This document shows positions 1-8,708 of a stretch of 64,000 nucleotides of DNA, piece by piece. The notes beneath the pieces are model-generated. The model made no database searches and had not been told where the DNA came from. It saw only the letters and a program-made list of their open reading frames with translations. The stretch is from assembly GCF_002079305.1 (NCBI RefSeq), contig NZ_CP015039.1, positions 2,898,001-2,962,000 of the forward strand. The letters run 5' to 3'. A program made the translations under genes and the position numbers. The DNA is from Rhodovulum sp. P5 (GTDB lineage Bacteria > Pseudomonadota > Alphaproteobacteria > Rhodobacterales > Rhodobacteraceae). The first letter of the stretch is position 1. The number at the start of each line of letters is the position of its first letter.

Positions 1-575
1 CCGGCAACCAACGCGCCGAAGGGCAAATTCGACGTGTGCGCCGCGGCCCTTTGCCAGGCGGGCCGGCCCATCAGGCGCTGATTGCGACGGTCTATGACGC
101 GCGTGCCAAAGATGGCAAACCCCGCAAACCCGCCGAACAGCAGAACATGGGCAAGATCGGGGTTGGCGACCGCATGCGCCCCGGACCAGAGCGCCAGTGC
201 CCACAGCAGCGGATGCCGGGTCAGCCCCGCGATGCCCGGGGCGGCGGGTGTGAACCTGTCGTTCCGCCGCCCCCCGAAACTGAGCGGATTGGGCGTGGCC
301 GCGCCGAACGCAATCAACAGGCAGACAATCGGCATCGCAAGGTTCGGGACCCATGCCTGCCAGCCAGCGACCGGCGCAAGGGGCACATGGGGCGCCCGGC
401 CCGCGGCAACGATCAGCCAGGTCAGCATGGCCAGCGAGATCAGGATGTAGACCACCAGATAGCCGCGCCGCCCAAGCGCTGTCTTCAGCCGTGCCTTGAC
501 CGCCGGACGCGCCGGCACGGCGTGTGAGGCGAGGAAGGCCGCGAAGGCCAGCAGAAGCTCCCCCCAGCCGCCCAT
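1..575 (-). CDS. nnrU: NnrU family integral membrane protein (3' end beyond the window)
   Basis: Reading the minus strand from the ATG at 575 gives an open frame of 191 codons to the left edge without a stop. It starts MGGWGELLLAFAAFLASHAV and continues through several hydrophobic segments, with GYLVVYILISLAMLTWLIVA and the TRHPLLWALALW stretch typical of NnrU. NnrU proteins are multi-pass inner-membrane proteins first linked to nitrite and nitric oxide respiration in Rhodobacter and relatives; their biochemical role is unclear. The TRHP motif and the spacing of membrane segments support the family call. A GTG directly precedes the ATG and could also be the start; neither has a clear ribosome binding site. 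The missing C-terminus cannot be judged, and no denitrification genes are visible on this side. Confidence 0.75.
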   Translation of the reverse strand, partial: MGGWGELLLAFAAFLASHAVPARPAVKARLKTALGRRGYLVVYILISLAMLTWLIVAAGRAPHVPLAPVAGWQAWVPNLAMPIVCLLIAFGAATPNPLSFGGRRNDRFTPAAPGIAGLTRHPLLWALALWSGAHAVANPDLAHVLLFGGFAGFAIFGTRVIDRRNQRLMGRPAWQRAAAHTSNLPFGALVA

Positions 576-930
576 CACGCTGCCCGCGCTGTGTGGGACG
601 GGCCGGCCGCAGTGACCGTGCCAAGTACCGGCGTTCCCCATCGAACAGGGGCCTGCCGCCCGGTCATCGCGCGCCAGCCTCTGTCCTCTGCTGCGATCAT
701 GGCAACTTTGCCTCCGGCGGGCCGAGAAATCCCAGTTTCGCCGCAAGTAGACCAAATTGATCGCCGAGTTCCAAGGTTATGCTGTTTCCACGATGCCGGC
801 GAGAATCCCGCGCTCGACAGAGTTCTTGACACCATCGCGGGGTGCCAGCCGGTCAGGTCCGATAAGTTCCGGGCAATCGGGTGGCGTCCCAGACGCAAGC
901 CCCTTGCAGGATTGAAACATCGGTACCGCC
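576..930. other. Intergenic region, no gene recognised
   Basis: These 355 bases separate the minus-strand nnrU start from a plus-strand small membrane protein gene. Short open frames exist on both strands, but their products have no recognisable domain and poor Rhodobacterales-like codon choice. No hairpin or convincing -35/-10 pair was seen. It must hold the divergent promoters. Confidence 0.4.
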
Positions 931-1251
931 ATGAGTTCGCTTACCCAGTCCCAATCCCTATACGCGGTTGCCAACATGCAGCGTTGGTACCGCCCCGTGC
1001 GGAATTTCCGCAACGCCATGATCTTTGCAGGCGTGATGCTCGCCCTTGCCGAGACGGGTCTTGGCGCCTTGCCCGGCATGATCCTTGTCCTGCTGGGTGT
1101 TTCGGGGCTTGCGTCCAGCCTGTGGTTCGCGTTCGCCCCGCACCAGTTGCCCGCACAGCACGAGACCGCCCTGACGCGAGAGGCCGGCCGCTGGGCGCTG
1201 TTGTGCGTCGTGGCGCTGGCGGCGGGCGTTCCGCTGGCGCTTATCGCGTAA
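931..1251 (+). CDS. Small membrane protein of unknown function, 106 aa
   Basis: The product has a polar, basic N-terminus (residues 1-27) followed by three hydrophobic stretches, about residues 29-42, 46-66 and 89-105, so it is probably an inner-membrane protein. Codon choice shows the strong G/C third-position preference of its neighbours, which argues that it is a real gene. I recognise no family. No good ribosome binding site precedes the ATG; an in-frame ATG 45 bases downstream would give a slightly shorter product starting MQRWYRPVRN. It stands alone between nnrU and the SUOX-fold/sensor kinase pair, with about 150 bases of AT-richer DNA after it. Confidence 0.5.
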   Translation: MSSLTQSQSLYAVANMQRWYRPVRNFRNAMIFAGVMLALAETGLGALPGMILVLLGVSGLASSLWFAFAPHQLPAQHETALTREAGRWALLCVVALAAGVPLALIA

Positions 1252-1316
1252 CGGAGTTCCCTGCCCGAAAGTTTAACCAGTTTTGCAGATCGTCAGGCAC
1301 ATTTGGGTAGTTTTGT

Positions 1317-1322
1317 TATAAT
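1317..1322 (+). promoter_or_regulatory. Candidate -10 box (TATAAT) upstream of the SUOX-fold/sensor kinase pair
   Basis: A perfect TATAAT lies in an unusually AT-rich patch (about 1305-1340) within otherwise GC-rich DNA, 79 bases before the next start codon. No good -35 hexamer sits 16-18 bases upstream, so the call is weak. Confidence 0.25.
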
Positions 1323-1400
1323 TTTAATCAACTTTAAGGCGCGTTTTGCAGACCTGATGGGACAGGTCAGGGCGCGTGGCTGTGAAGGGAGAGACACGAC

Positions 1401-1928
1401 ATGATCAATCTTGCATTGCGCCATATGGTTGGGGCCGTTGCCCTGACCGTCGTAGGACTGCTCGCACCGCCGGTCGCGGCGGACGAGCTGCTCGCTGCGC
1501 CCGAAGGCCCGGTCTTGCTGACCGTGACGGGCGATATCGCGGTCACCAATGCCGGCGACGGGGCGGAATTCGATCTGGCGATGCTGCGCGCCCTTCCGGT
1601 TGAGAGCTTCACCACGACCACGATCTGGACCGAAGGCGCGCTGGAACTGACGGGCGTGCCGCTGAAGGCGCTGCTGGATCGGCTGGGCGTGACCGGTGGG
1701 ACGCTGACCGCCAAGGCGATCAACGATTACGCCGTGGAAATCCCGGTTTCCGATGCGATGCCCGGCGGGCCGATCATCGCCTATCTTGAAGAGGGCGAAC
1801 CGATGCCGCGGCGCAAGCGCGGGCCGCTCTGGATCGTCTATCCGTTCGACGCCAAGGATGCCTATCGGTCCGAGGTCATATATTCGCGCAGCATCTGGCA
1901 ACTCGACCGTCTGCATGTGACGCGCTGA
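1401..1928 (+). CDS. Periplasmic protein with oxidoreductase molybdopterin-binding (SUOX-like) fold
   Basis: The 175-aa product has a signal peptide (residues 1 to about 27, cleavage near PPVAADE) and a body resembling the sulfite oxidase-type molybdopterin-binding fold: the LTGVPLKALLDRLGV segment, a DYAVEIPVSDA strand and a WIVYPFDAKDAYRSEV ending. Catalytic members of this superfamily bind molybdenum through a cysteine, but this protein contains no cysteine at all, so it is unlikely to be a redox enzyme. A GGGAGAG ribosome binding site lies 6 bases before the ATG. The gene ends one base before the sensor kinase begins, so the two are probably co-translated. I infer that it is a periplasmic sensing partner of the kinase. 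The same pairing is, to my knowledge, recurrent in Rhodobacterales. Confidence 0.65.
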   Translation: MINLALRHMVGAVALTVVGLLAPPVAADELLAAPEGPVLLTVTGDIAVTNAGDGAEFDLAMLRALPVESFTTTTIWTEGALELTGVPLKALLDRLGVTGGTLTAKAINDYAVEIPVSDAMPGGPIIAYLEEGEPMPRRKRGPLWIVYPFDAKDAYRSEVIYSRSIWQLDRLHVTR

Positions 1929-1929
1929 G

Positions 1930-4179
1930 GTGACGGCCGTGTTCAGGTTCCCCCCCATCCGGGTCAGCCGGCAGCCAGGTCAATGCCGCCGCGTGCAGAT
2001 GACCGCGGTGGCCGCCTGTCTGGCCTTCGTGCTGGGCGTGATGGCGTTTCTTGCGCTCGACGTGCGGCGCCAGGTGGATGAACTGGCCACGGCCAATTCC
2101 GACAATGTGCAGTGGACGCTCTCGATCATTCAGGTCGAACTGACCGAACTGGAAAGCGCGGCCTTGATGGCGCAGGCGGGGACCGGCTCTCTCGACGAGG
2201 TGCGCCGTCGGTTTGACGTGTTCTATAACCGCGCCGACATCGTCACGAATGGCGCTGTCTATGCCGCGCTGGTGGCGGCGGGCGATCTGGAGGATGAGAT
2301 CGTCCGGATCTGGCGCGAAATCGACGCGACCGTCCCCCTGATCGATGCGCCTGACCCGGTATTGGCCGCCGGCGTGGGCGATCTCGCCATACGTATGCAC
2401 GACCTGCACGCCCCCCTGCGCGCCGTCGCACTGGAAGGCGTAAAGGCGCTTGCAGAGGGGGCGGACCGGCATCGCGCCGATGTCGTGGCCCTTCTGACCC
2501 GGCTGGCGCTGATTACGGCGGCCCTTGTCGTACTGCTGCTTGGCACGCTGTGGGTGCTGGTGCGGCTGAACGGCAAGATGTTCGTGCGGACGCGGGAATT
2601 GCAGATGACGTCCTCGCGGCTGGCGGCGACCGTGAATACCGCCATCGATGCCGTGATCGTGGCGGATGGCGCGATGCGAATCCTCGATTTCAACCCCGCC
2701 GCCGAGGAGATCTTCGGCTACCGCCGCGAGGACGTTCTGGGCCGGGCGGTGTACGACATCATGGTGCCCGGTGACTTCCGCTCGAAGATGACGGAGGCGC
2801 TGGAGCGGTTCCACGAGACCGGCAGGCTCCACCTGTTCGACAAGGAACGGGTCGAGGCGGAAGCGCGCCGCCGGAACGGTGAAACCTTTCCGGTCGAGGT
2901 GTCCGTGAACACCGCCGACAGCGAAAACGGCAAGATCTTCGTCGGCTTCGTGCGTGACATCTCTGACCGAAAGGCGGCAGAGGCGGAGCTGACCCGTGCC
3001 CGCGACGACGCCCTGGCGGGCGAGAAGGCCAAGGCCAACCTGCTTGCGGTGATGAGCCACGAGATGCGGACCCCGCTGAACGGCATGCTTGGGGCGCTGG
3101 AGCTGTTGCAGGACACGCCGCTGGATGCCGACCAGCGGGACCACCTGGCGATCATGGAAAGCTCTGGCCGGATGCTTCTGCATCATGTCAACGACGTGCT
3201 GGACATTTCGCGGCTCGATTCCGGTCAGGTCGAGGCCCGGGCAGAGGTGTTCGATCTTGGCGCGCTGCTGTCTGAGATGGTGACCATGCATCGCCCACAG
3301 GCTGCCGCGGCCGGGAACCGGCTGGTGCTGGAGGATGAAACCGCCGGGGGCACTGTCGTCGGCGACGACCGGAGGCTGCGCCAGATCCTCGTCAACCTCA
3401 TCGGCAATGCGCTGAAATTCACCCGCGGGGGCACCGTCACGCTGTGCGCCACGCGCCCGGGGCCCGGCGATCTGGTGGAGCTTTCGGTGCGCGATACCGG
3501 CGTCGGCATGGCAGCAGCCGAACTGCCGCGCATCTTCGATGAATTCTACACCGTCGATGCCACCTATGGCCGAGAGACGGAGGGCACCGGGCTTGGCCTG
3601 TCGATCACCGCACGTCTGGTGAACCTGCTGGGGGGCGAGATCGCCGTCGAAAGCACGCCGGGCATGGGCAGCACCTTCCGGGTTCGCCTTCCCATGCCGC
3701 CCGTTTCCGTGCCTGACCTTGCCGGTGCCGTGCCGGAAGGTGACACCGCGGCGGCCACGCCCGCGCTGAATATCCTGCTGGTCGAGGACAACCGCGTGAA
3801 CCGGCGTCTGGCCCGCGCGATGCTGGAAAAGCTGGGCCATGTCGTGACCGAGGCCGTGGATGGGGCTGAGGGTGTCGAAAAGGCGTTTGGCACGCCGTAT
3901 GACGTGATCCTGACCGATATCAGCATGCCGCGTCTCGACGGGGTGGAGGCTGTTCGGCGTATCCGGGCCGGCGGCGCGTCCCGTCACGCCCGCATCATCG
4001 CCCTGACAGCCCACGCGATGCCCGATGAAATCGCCCGGTTCCGCGCGGCGGGCATGGACGATGTCGGCACCAAGCCCGTGTCGCGCAAGCAACTCGGCAC
4101 GATGCTGGCCCCCGTCTGTCGGCCCTGCGCGGGCCTTGGCGATGACCCGGCCGCAGACCTTCGCCAGCGGCACGGGTGA
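1930..4179 (+). CDS. Hybrid sensor histidine kinase (PAS-HisKA-HATPase-REC)
   Basis: The 749-aa inner-membrane kinase has a short cytoplasmic N-terminus, TM1 about residues 24-44, a periplasmic region of about 145 residues, and TM2 about 191-212. A PAS domain (about 222-345) is followed by HisKA with the H-box SHEMRTPLNGM (phospho-accepting His377) and a HATPase domain with N-box NLIGNALKFT (Asn489), DTGVGM and GTGLGLSI. A C-terminal receiver domain (about 613-735) has VEDN, the phospho-accepting Asp663 in LTDISMPRLDG, and Lys715. There is no Hpt domain, so signal would pass to a separate Hpt or response regulator that is not in the window. The GTG start overlaps the spacing to the previous gene by one base; an in-frame ATG at 1999 just before TM1 is an alternative. 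The partner SUOX-fold protein upstream may feed the periplasmic domain. Confidence 0.85.
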   Translation: MTAVFRFPPIRVSRQPGQCRRVQMTAVAACLAFVLGVMAFLALDVRRQVDELATANSDNVQWTLSIIQVELTELESAALMAQAGTGSLDEVRRRFDVFYNRADIVTNGAVYAALVAAGDLEDEIVRIWREIDATVPLIDAPDPVLAAGVGDLAIRMHDLHAPLRAVALEGVKALAEGADRHRADVVALLTRLALITAALVVLLLGTLWVLVRLNGKMFVRTRELQMTSSRLAATVNTAIDAVIVADGAMRILDFNPAAEEIFGYRREDVLGRAVYDIMVPGDFRSKMTEALERFHETGRLHLFDKERVEAEARRRNGETFPVEVSVNTADSENGKIFVGFVRDISDRKAAEAELTRARDDALAGEKAKANLLAVMSHEMRTPLNGMLGALELLQDTPLDADQRDHLAIMESSGRMLLHHVNDVLDISRLDSGQVEARAEVFDLGALLSEMVTMHRPQAAAAGNRLVLEDETAGGTVVGDDRRLRQILVNLIGNALKFTRGGTVTLCATRPGPGDLVELSVRDTGVGMAAAELPRIFDEFYTVDATYGRETEGTGLGLSITARLVNLLGGEIAVESTPGMGSTFRVRLPMPPVSVPDLAGAVPEGDTAAATPALNILLVEDNRVNRRLARAMLEKLGHVVTEAVDGAEGVEKAFGTPYDVILTDISMPRLDGVEAVRRIRAGGASRHARIIALTAHAMPDEIARFRAAGMDDVGTKPVSRKQLGTMLAPVCRPCAGLGDDPAADLRQRHG

Positions 4180-4208
4180 GCGCGGCGTCAACCTCTCGCT
4201 TCCGGATT

Positions 4209-4236
4209 TTGCATCGCCCGATCCGCCTGATAGGCT
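4209..4236 (+). promoter_or_regulatory. Candidate promoter of the methyltransferase gene
   Basis: TTGCAT (4209-4214) and TAGGCT (4231-4236) are separated by 16 bases, in the gap between the kinase stop and the methyltransferase start. TAGGCT-like -10 boxes recur in this window and are common in Rhodobacterales housekeeping promoters. It suggests that the methyltransferase is transcribed separately from the kinase. Confidence 0.45.
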
Positions 4237-4266
4237 GGGCGCATCTTCAGGTTGCCGGAGATCGCA

Positions 4267-5085
4267 ATGGCAGGCCCGGACACGAACGCATCGGCCAGCG
4301 CGGCCTATTACGACGATGCCGATGTCGCGACATTCTACCGATTGTGCTGGGGCGGGGCCGACATTCACGTCGGGCGCTATGACAGCGGTGCGGAAACCGT
4401 GGCCGACGCCTCGGCCGCGATGACGCGCCACCTGCTCGACCTTGCAGGTCTTGCCCAAGGTGACCGGGTCTTAGACATCGCCTGCGGCTATGGCGGAACC
4501 TTGCGGCAACTGGCCGGGCGCGGATGTCATGCGGCCGGCGTCGATATCTCGGCTGTGTGTGTCGAGGAGGCGCAGCGCGCCAATGCGGCGGCGGGGCTTG
4601 GCGATGTCATTTCCGTCGAGCGTGGCGACTTTCACGCGCTGGAGTTTGCGGACGGCACCTGCGACGCGGTGATTTGTCAGGAGGCGCTGATCCATTCCAA
4701 CGACCGCCCGCGGGTCTTTGCAGAGGTCTTCCGGGTGCTGAAGCCCGGCGGCATCTTCGCCTTCTCGGACATCCTGACGGCCGAGGGCGCGGACATCGCC
4801 GCGGTCGAGGCGGCGTTCGAACGGCTGGGGGCCGAGGCCGGGGCCACCCCGCGCACCTACCGGCAGATGGCCGTCGATGCCGGCTTTGACATCCTCCATC
4901 AGGAGGAGCGCCCGTCAGACATCCGCTGCCACTATGACAAGCTTGCGGCGCGGCTGATGGACCCGGTGCCGGGGCTGTTGGCCGATACGCAGGCGAAGAT
5001 CGCGGCCAGTATCGGCCGATGGCAGGCCGCCCTTGCCGCCGGTCATATCACCTGGGCCTGTTTCATCGCCCGGAAGACCGGATAG
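4267..5085 (+). CDS. SAM-dependent methyltransferase, sarcosine/dimethylglycine N-methyltransferase-like
   Basis: The 272-aa class I methyltransferase has motif [11 protein letters not shown] (residues 68-77), an acidic VDIS strand end after it, and the post-motif III segment [15 protein letters not shown]. The N-terminal stretch [19 protein letters not shown] followed by DIHVGRY is the hallmark of the glycine/sarcosine/dimethylglycine methyltransferase group, which makes glycine betaine from glycine or its methylated derivatives. The gene may therefore serve osmoprotectant synthesis, but the substrate is inferred only. The ATG at 4267 is chosen because GGAG lies 6 bases upstream; a TTG five codons earlier is possible. 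It has its own candidate promoter and is followed by 113 bases before psd. Confidence 0.7.
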   Translation: MAGPDTNASASAAYYDDADVATFYRLCWGGADIHVGRYDSGAETVADASAAMTRHLLDLAGLAQGDRVLDIACGYGGTLRQLAGRGCHAAGVDISAVCVEEAQRANAAAGLGDVISVERGDFHALEFADGTCDAVICQEALIHSNDRPRVFAEVFRVLKPGGIFAFSDILTAEGADIAAVEAAFERLGAEAGATPRTYRQMAVDAGFDILHQEERPSDIRCHYDKLAARLMDPVPGLLADTQAKIAASIGRWQAALAAGHITWACFIARKTG

Positions 5086-5198
5086 GCGGCTGCGCCATCA
5101 TGTCCCTGACAGGGGCTGGAGTCCCGCCCGCGGTCAGGTTTGAATTGCATTTGTCCGCCGCTTGTCTACCACTGGGCGGATCTGAATTGCGGGGTCCC

Positions 5199-5882
5199 AT
5201 GTCCGTTTCCATGCTTTCCACTTTCGTCAAGCCGATGCATCCCGAGGGCCGGCGTTTCGTCGCCATTGCGGGGGTCGCGTCGCTTGTTCTCTTCCTGCTG
5301 TGGGCGCCCCTGGGGTGGGGCGGTCTCGGCCTGACGATCTGGGTCTACTACTTCTTCCGCGACCCCGAACGGGTTGCGCCCACGCGGCCCGACCTGATGG
5401 TCTCGCCGGCCGACGGGGTTGTGTCGCTGCTGGAACCTGCGGTGCCACCGGCCGAACTGGGGCTGGGCGATGCGCCCATGCTGCGGGTGTCGGTCTTCAT
5501 GTCGGTGTTCAACTGCCATGTGAACCGCCTGCCTGCCGCGGGCCGGATCGAGAAAGTCGCCTACCGGCCGGGCAAGTTCCTGAACGCCTCTCTCGACAAG
5601 GCGTCGGAGGACAACGAGCGCAACGGCCTTGCCATCGCGCTGCCCGACGGGCGACGCTATGGCGTGGTCCAGATCGCGGGGCTGGTGGCCCGGCGCATCC
5701 TGTGCTGGACGACAGAGGGGCAGGCGCTGGAGCGGGGAGAGCGGTTCGGCCTGATCCGCTTCGGCTCCCGCCTTGACATCTACTTGCCCGAGGGCGCGAC
5801 ACCGCTGGTCCGCATCGGCCAGACCATGGTGGCCGGCGAAACCGTGATCGCGGACCTGAGCGGCACCGCGGCAGAGGCCTGA
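5199..5882 (+). CDS. psd: Phosphatidylserine decarboxylase
   Basis: The 227-aa proenzyme belongs to the short (about 220-230 aa) class of phosphatidylserine decarboxylases. It carries an N-terminal membrane segment (about residues 20-50), the FRDPER motif (53-58), SPADG (69-73) and the self-cleavage site LIRFGSR, in which the Gly189-Ser190 bond is cut and Ser190 becomes the pyruvoyl cofactor. It converts phosphatidylserine to phosphatidylethanolamine at the inner membrane. The ATG at 5199 gives the family length; a longer in-frame reading begins inside the previous gene and adds no conserved sequence. pssA, which makes its substrate, starts 3 bases after its stop, so the two form an operon. 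Confidence 0.93.
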   Translation: MSVSMLSTFVKPMHPEGRRFVAIAGVASLVLFLLWAPLGWGGLGLTIWVYYFFRDPERVAPTRPDLMVSPADGVVSLLEPAVPPAELGLGDAPMLRVSVFMSVFNCHVNRLPAAGRIEKVAYRPGKFLNASLDKASEDNERNGLAIALPDGRRYGVVQIAGLVARRILCWTTEGQALERGERFGLIRFGSRLDIYLPEGATPLVRIGQTMVAGETVIADLSGTAAEA

Positions 5883-5885
5883 GCG

Positions 5886-6650
5886 ATGCCCGAGACCAAC
5901 CCAAAGACCGGCCCGCGCGGGGAACAAAGCCCGGTATCCCTGCTGCTCTTGCTGCCCAACATGGTCACGCTGATGGGGATGTGCTTCGGGCTGACCTCGA
6001 TCCGTTTCGCGATCGAGGAGCGGTATGCGGTCGCGGTGTTCCTGATCCTTCTGGCGGCGCTGGCCGACGGGCTTGACGGACTTTTGGCGCGCAAGCTGGG
6101 GGCAGAGTCGCCGATGGGGGCGCAACTCGATTCCCTGTCGGATTTCCTGTGTTTCGGCGTGGCGCCCGCGCTTCTCGTCTATCAGGTTCACCTGACGCAG
6201 GCGGGCGGGCTGGGCTGGATCTTTGCACTGATCTTTGCCGCGGCGACCTGTCTGCGGCTGGCGCGGTTCAACGTGATGTCGGGGCAGGCGGACGACAGCA
6301 CCGGCCCGAAGCGGTATTTCGTCGGCGTACCCGCCCCGGCGGGGGCGTTTCTGGGGCTTCTGCCGGTCTTTCTGTCCCATGCCGGCGCGTTCACCCCGGG
6401 TTATGCCCCGCTGGCGGTGTCGGTCTGGCTGGCCATCGTTGCCGTCCTGATGATCTCCAAGCTGAAGACCCCGTCGCCCAAGGCGGTCAAGGTGCCCCGG
6501 CGGCTGATCGCGGTGATCTTCTTCGCCACGGTGATTGCCATCGGGGTCAGCTTTTCGCGCCCGTGGATGCTGCTTGTGGCCATCGATGGGGCCTATCTGG
6601 CCGCGGTGGTCTATGCGATCGTTCGGGCGCGTGGGCGGCTGTTCGGTTGA
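5886..6650 (+). CDS. pssA: CDP-diacylglycerol--serine O-phosphatidyltransferase
   Basis: The 254-aa membrane enzyme condenses CDP-diacylglycerol with serine to give phosphatidylserine. The CDP-alcohol phosphotransferase signature is complete: Asp64-Gly65-x2-Ala68-Arg69-x8-Gly78-x3-Asp82-x3-Asp86. About eight hydrophobic segments follow the polar first 15 residues, as in type II PssA of alphaproteobacteria and Bacillus rather than the E. coli phospholipase D-like type. It sits directly after psd, giving the complete route to phosphatidylethanolamine in one transcript. It converges on kpsT with 22 bases between the stops; no clear hairpin is visible there. Confidence 0.93.
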   Translation: MPETNPKTGPRGEQSPVSLLLLLPNMVTLMGMCFGLTSIRFAIEERYAVAVFLILLAALADGLDGLLARKLGAESPMGAQLDSLSDFLCFGVAPALLVYQVHLTQAGGLGWIFALIFAAATCLRLARFNVMSGQADDSTGPKRYFVGVPAPAGAFLGLLPVFLSHAGAFTPGYAPLAVSVWLAIVAVLMISKLKTPSPKAVKVPRRLIAVIFFATVIAIGVSFSRPWMLLVAIDGAYLAAVVYAIVRARGRLFG

Positions 6651-6672
6651 GCGCCGCGGGGCTTCCGCCATC

Positions 6673-7329
6673 TCAGGCCGACAGCTTGCGATAGGCTTTC
6701 AGTCCATCCTCCAGGTCGTCGTAATAGACGGCATTCCCCGCATGCAGAAGCAGCGCGGAGTTGCAGTAGTCCTTCAGCGTCGCTTCGGAATGGGAGACCA
6801 TGATCACCTGAACCCGGCCAAGCCGTTCCTCGAACGCTTCGCGGGCCTTCCGGCGAAAGGCCGCATCGCCGACGGCCGTGATTTCATCGACAAGATAGCA
6901 GTCGAAATCGGCCGCCAGGCTGACGCCCAGCGCAAGGCGCGACTTCATGCCCGATGAATAGGTTTCGAACCGCGCATCGAAATAGGGGCCCAGTTCGCAG
7001 AACCGCTGGACGTCTTCCACCATCCGGTCGGTGTTGGCCCCGTAGATGCGCGCCACGAACCGGGTGTTCTGCCGCCCCGTCAGGGAGCCGTGGAACCCGC
7101 CCGAAAACCCCATGGGCCAGCTGATCCGGCCCTTGTGCGTGATCTTGCCGCTATCGGTCGATTGCGTCCCGGCGATCATGCGCAGCAGCGTGGACTTGCC
7201 CGCCCCGTTGCGCCCGATGACCGCGATCCGGCGGTCCGATGGCAAAGACAGGGTCAGGCCGCGCAGGATGTGCTTGCGCCCGCCGCCGGGAAGGCGGAAC
7301 GACTTGCGGACCGCGTGAAACTCGATCAT
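6673..7329 (-). CDS. kpsT: Capsular polysaccharide export ABC transporter ATP-binding protein
   Basis: The 218-aa ATPase has Walker A GRNGAGKST (residues 39-47), the signature region YSSGMKSRLALGVSLA and a Walker B ending in YLVDEITAVGD, with a C-terminal switch histidine in MVSHSEATLKDY. This is the KpsT/BexA/CtrD family, which powers export of group 2 capsular polysaccharide across the inner membrane. It lies 3 bases after kpsE on the same strand; the permease kpsM is divergent just beyond kpsE. Glycosyltransferase, kpsD and kpsC/kpsS genes are absent here and must lie elsewhere. Confidence 0.9.
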   Translation of the reverse strand: MIEFHAVRKSFRLPGGGRKHILRGLTLSLPSDRRIAVIGRNGAGKSTLLRMIAGTQSTDSGKITHKGRISWPMGFSGGFHGSLTGRQNTRFVARIYGANTDRMVEDVQRFCELGPYFDARFETYSSGMKSRLALGVSLAADFDCYLVDEITAVGDAAFRRKAREAFEERLGRVQVIMVSHSEATLKDYCNSALLLHAGNAVYYDDLEDGLKAYRKLSA

Positions 7330-7332
7330 CTC

Positions 7333-8619
7333 TCACGCCCGTTCGCGGATATTGTAATAGATCAGGGCTGCGGTACTCCACGCCGCAAGGGCGCAGAGCC
7401 CGACGAGAATGGCCAGCACCGCGCGTTGCGGGTAAAGGCTTTCCTCGGCCAGCGTCGGAGGAATGTGCACGCCGACATAGCGGCTCTTGCGGCGGGCCTC
7501 TGCCCGGGCCTGTTCATCTGCCGCCAGCGCCGACTGATAGGCGTTCTGGGCGAATTCCAGATCGACCAGCAGTTCTTCGTATTCGCCGATCGTCTCCACC
7601 AGCGAGGCCGGGCCGCCGGTCTTTTCGCCGATGCGTTGGCGTTCGGCCTCGATCTGGCCGCGAATGGCCTCGATCCGGCGGTCGAGGTTGAGAACGCGCT
7701 GGTCGTCCTTGCCCGCGAAGCGGATCACGCTGTCGCGGGAGACCAGCGCATCGGCCAGTTGTTCCTGAAGCACCGCAAGCACCCCGACCTGGGCATCCGC
7801 AAACTCGGTTGGGTCGATCATCTCGTTCTCGGAGCGGAATATGCGCACCCGCCGACGGATGTCGCGCAGCCGTTCTTCGGCCAGCGACACGTCTTCGCGC
7901 GCGAAGCGCATCGAATCCTGCCGCGCGATCCGGCTCAACTCATCCACAAGGCTGCCGCTGCGATCGATGATCGTTTGCGCGATCTGGCGCGCATCCTCGG
8001 GGGAAAAGGCGTGGACCTCCAGCGTCAGAACGCCGGACGAGGAATCGATGGAGACCGAAACCATCCGGTCCCAATGGGCCATCAGGTCCTCGATGCTTGC
8101 ATTGCTGGACAGCGAAAAGACCCAGTCTTCGGGATGCCGGCGATACAGCGCGCGCAGATCCAGCGTTTCGTCGATCTGGGTGACAAGCGGTTGCGAGCGG
8201 ATGAAGTCATACAGGATTTCCGCGTCCGACGCCGAGGAGGAGCCGATCTGCGTAAACGCGCCCAGGGCCTCCAGCGGGTTCGAGAATTCTTCGGACCGGA
8301 CCGAGAAGGCGGCCTTCGAATGATACTGATCCGCCGCGACCAGCCAGAGATAGGCGCAGGCAAGGGCGGTCGGCACGACCACGCACAAGACGAAGCTGAA
8401 CTGAAGCATCCGGTGGCGCAGAGGCTTGCCGGTGGCCTCGATCTCCGGCGCGGGCGGTGGAGCCGCGGGCGCGGGCGCGGGGGCCTTGGCCTTGGGCGCC
8501 GGCTTTGCGGCGGGCTTGGGCGGTGCCTCGGGTTTGGGCGGATCTTTCGGGCGCGGCGCGTCCTCTGGGCGGGGGCTGTCTTTGCTGGAGTCGGCTGAAG
8601 GGGGCGTTGGGGAAGCCAT
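7333..8619 (-). CDS. kpsE: Capsule polysaccharide export inner-membrane protein (KpsE/BexC/CtrB type)
   Basis: The 428-aa protein is a polysaccharide co-polymerase-type component of capsule export. It has a cytoplasmic N-terminal tail of about 60 residues extremely rich in Pro, Ala and Lys (PPKPEAPPKP-like repeats), TM1 at about residues 70-92, and a long periplasmic domain. The second half of that domain (about residues 200-390) is predicted coiled coil (SLAEERLRDIRRRVRIFRSE and following). TM2 is close to the C-terminus (AVLAILVGLCALAAW). KpsE bridges the ABC transporter to the outer-membrane channel KpsD. The Pro/Ala/Lys tail is longer than in the E. coli protein. It is transcribed with kpsT, divergently from kpsM. 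Confidence 0.85.
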   Translation of the reverse strand: MASPTPPSADSSKDSPRPEDAPRPKDPPKPEAPPKPAAKPAPKAKAPAPAPAAPPPAPEIEATGKPLRHRMLQFSFVLCVVVPTALACAYLWLVAADQYHSKAAFSVRSEEFSNPLEALGAFTQIGSSSASDAEILYDFIRSQPLVTQIDETLDLRALYRRHPEDWVFSLSSNASIEDLMAHWDRMVSVSIDSSSGVLTLEVHAFSPEDARQIAQTIIDRSGSLVDELSRIARQDSMRFAREDVSLAEERLRDIRRRVRIFRSENEMIDPTEFADAQVGVLAVLQEQLADALVSRDSVIRFAGKDDQRVLNLDRRIEAIRGQIEAERQRIGEKTGGPASLVETIGEYEELLVDLEFAQNAYQSALAADEQARAEARRKSRYVGVHIPPTLAEESLYPQRAVLAILVGLCALAAWSTAALIYYNIRERA

Positions 8620-8708
8620 ATATACTACTCTGGACCTTGCACCGCTGTTGACCTGATGGTTCTTATCGATGATGCCTGCCAGTATACCGGTACGCGACTA
8701 AGGACGAA

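Noticed and set aside
575..898. Minus-strand 107-codon open frame upstream of nnrU
   Set aside because: No recognisable domain, no ribosome binding site and no codon bias like its neighbours.
1876..4458. Long minus-strand open frame opposite the sensor kinase
   Set aside because: The plus strand encodes a complete, motif-perfect hybrid kinase. The antisense product is low-complexity His/Arg/Gly-rich, typical of GC-rich shadow frames.
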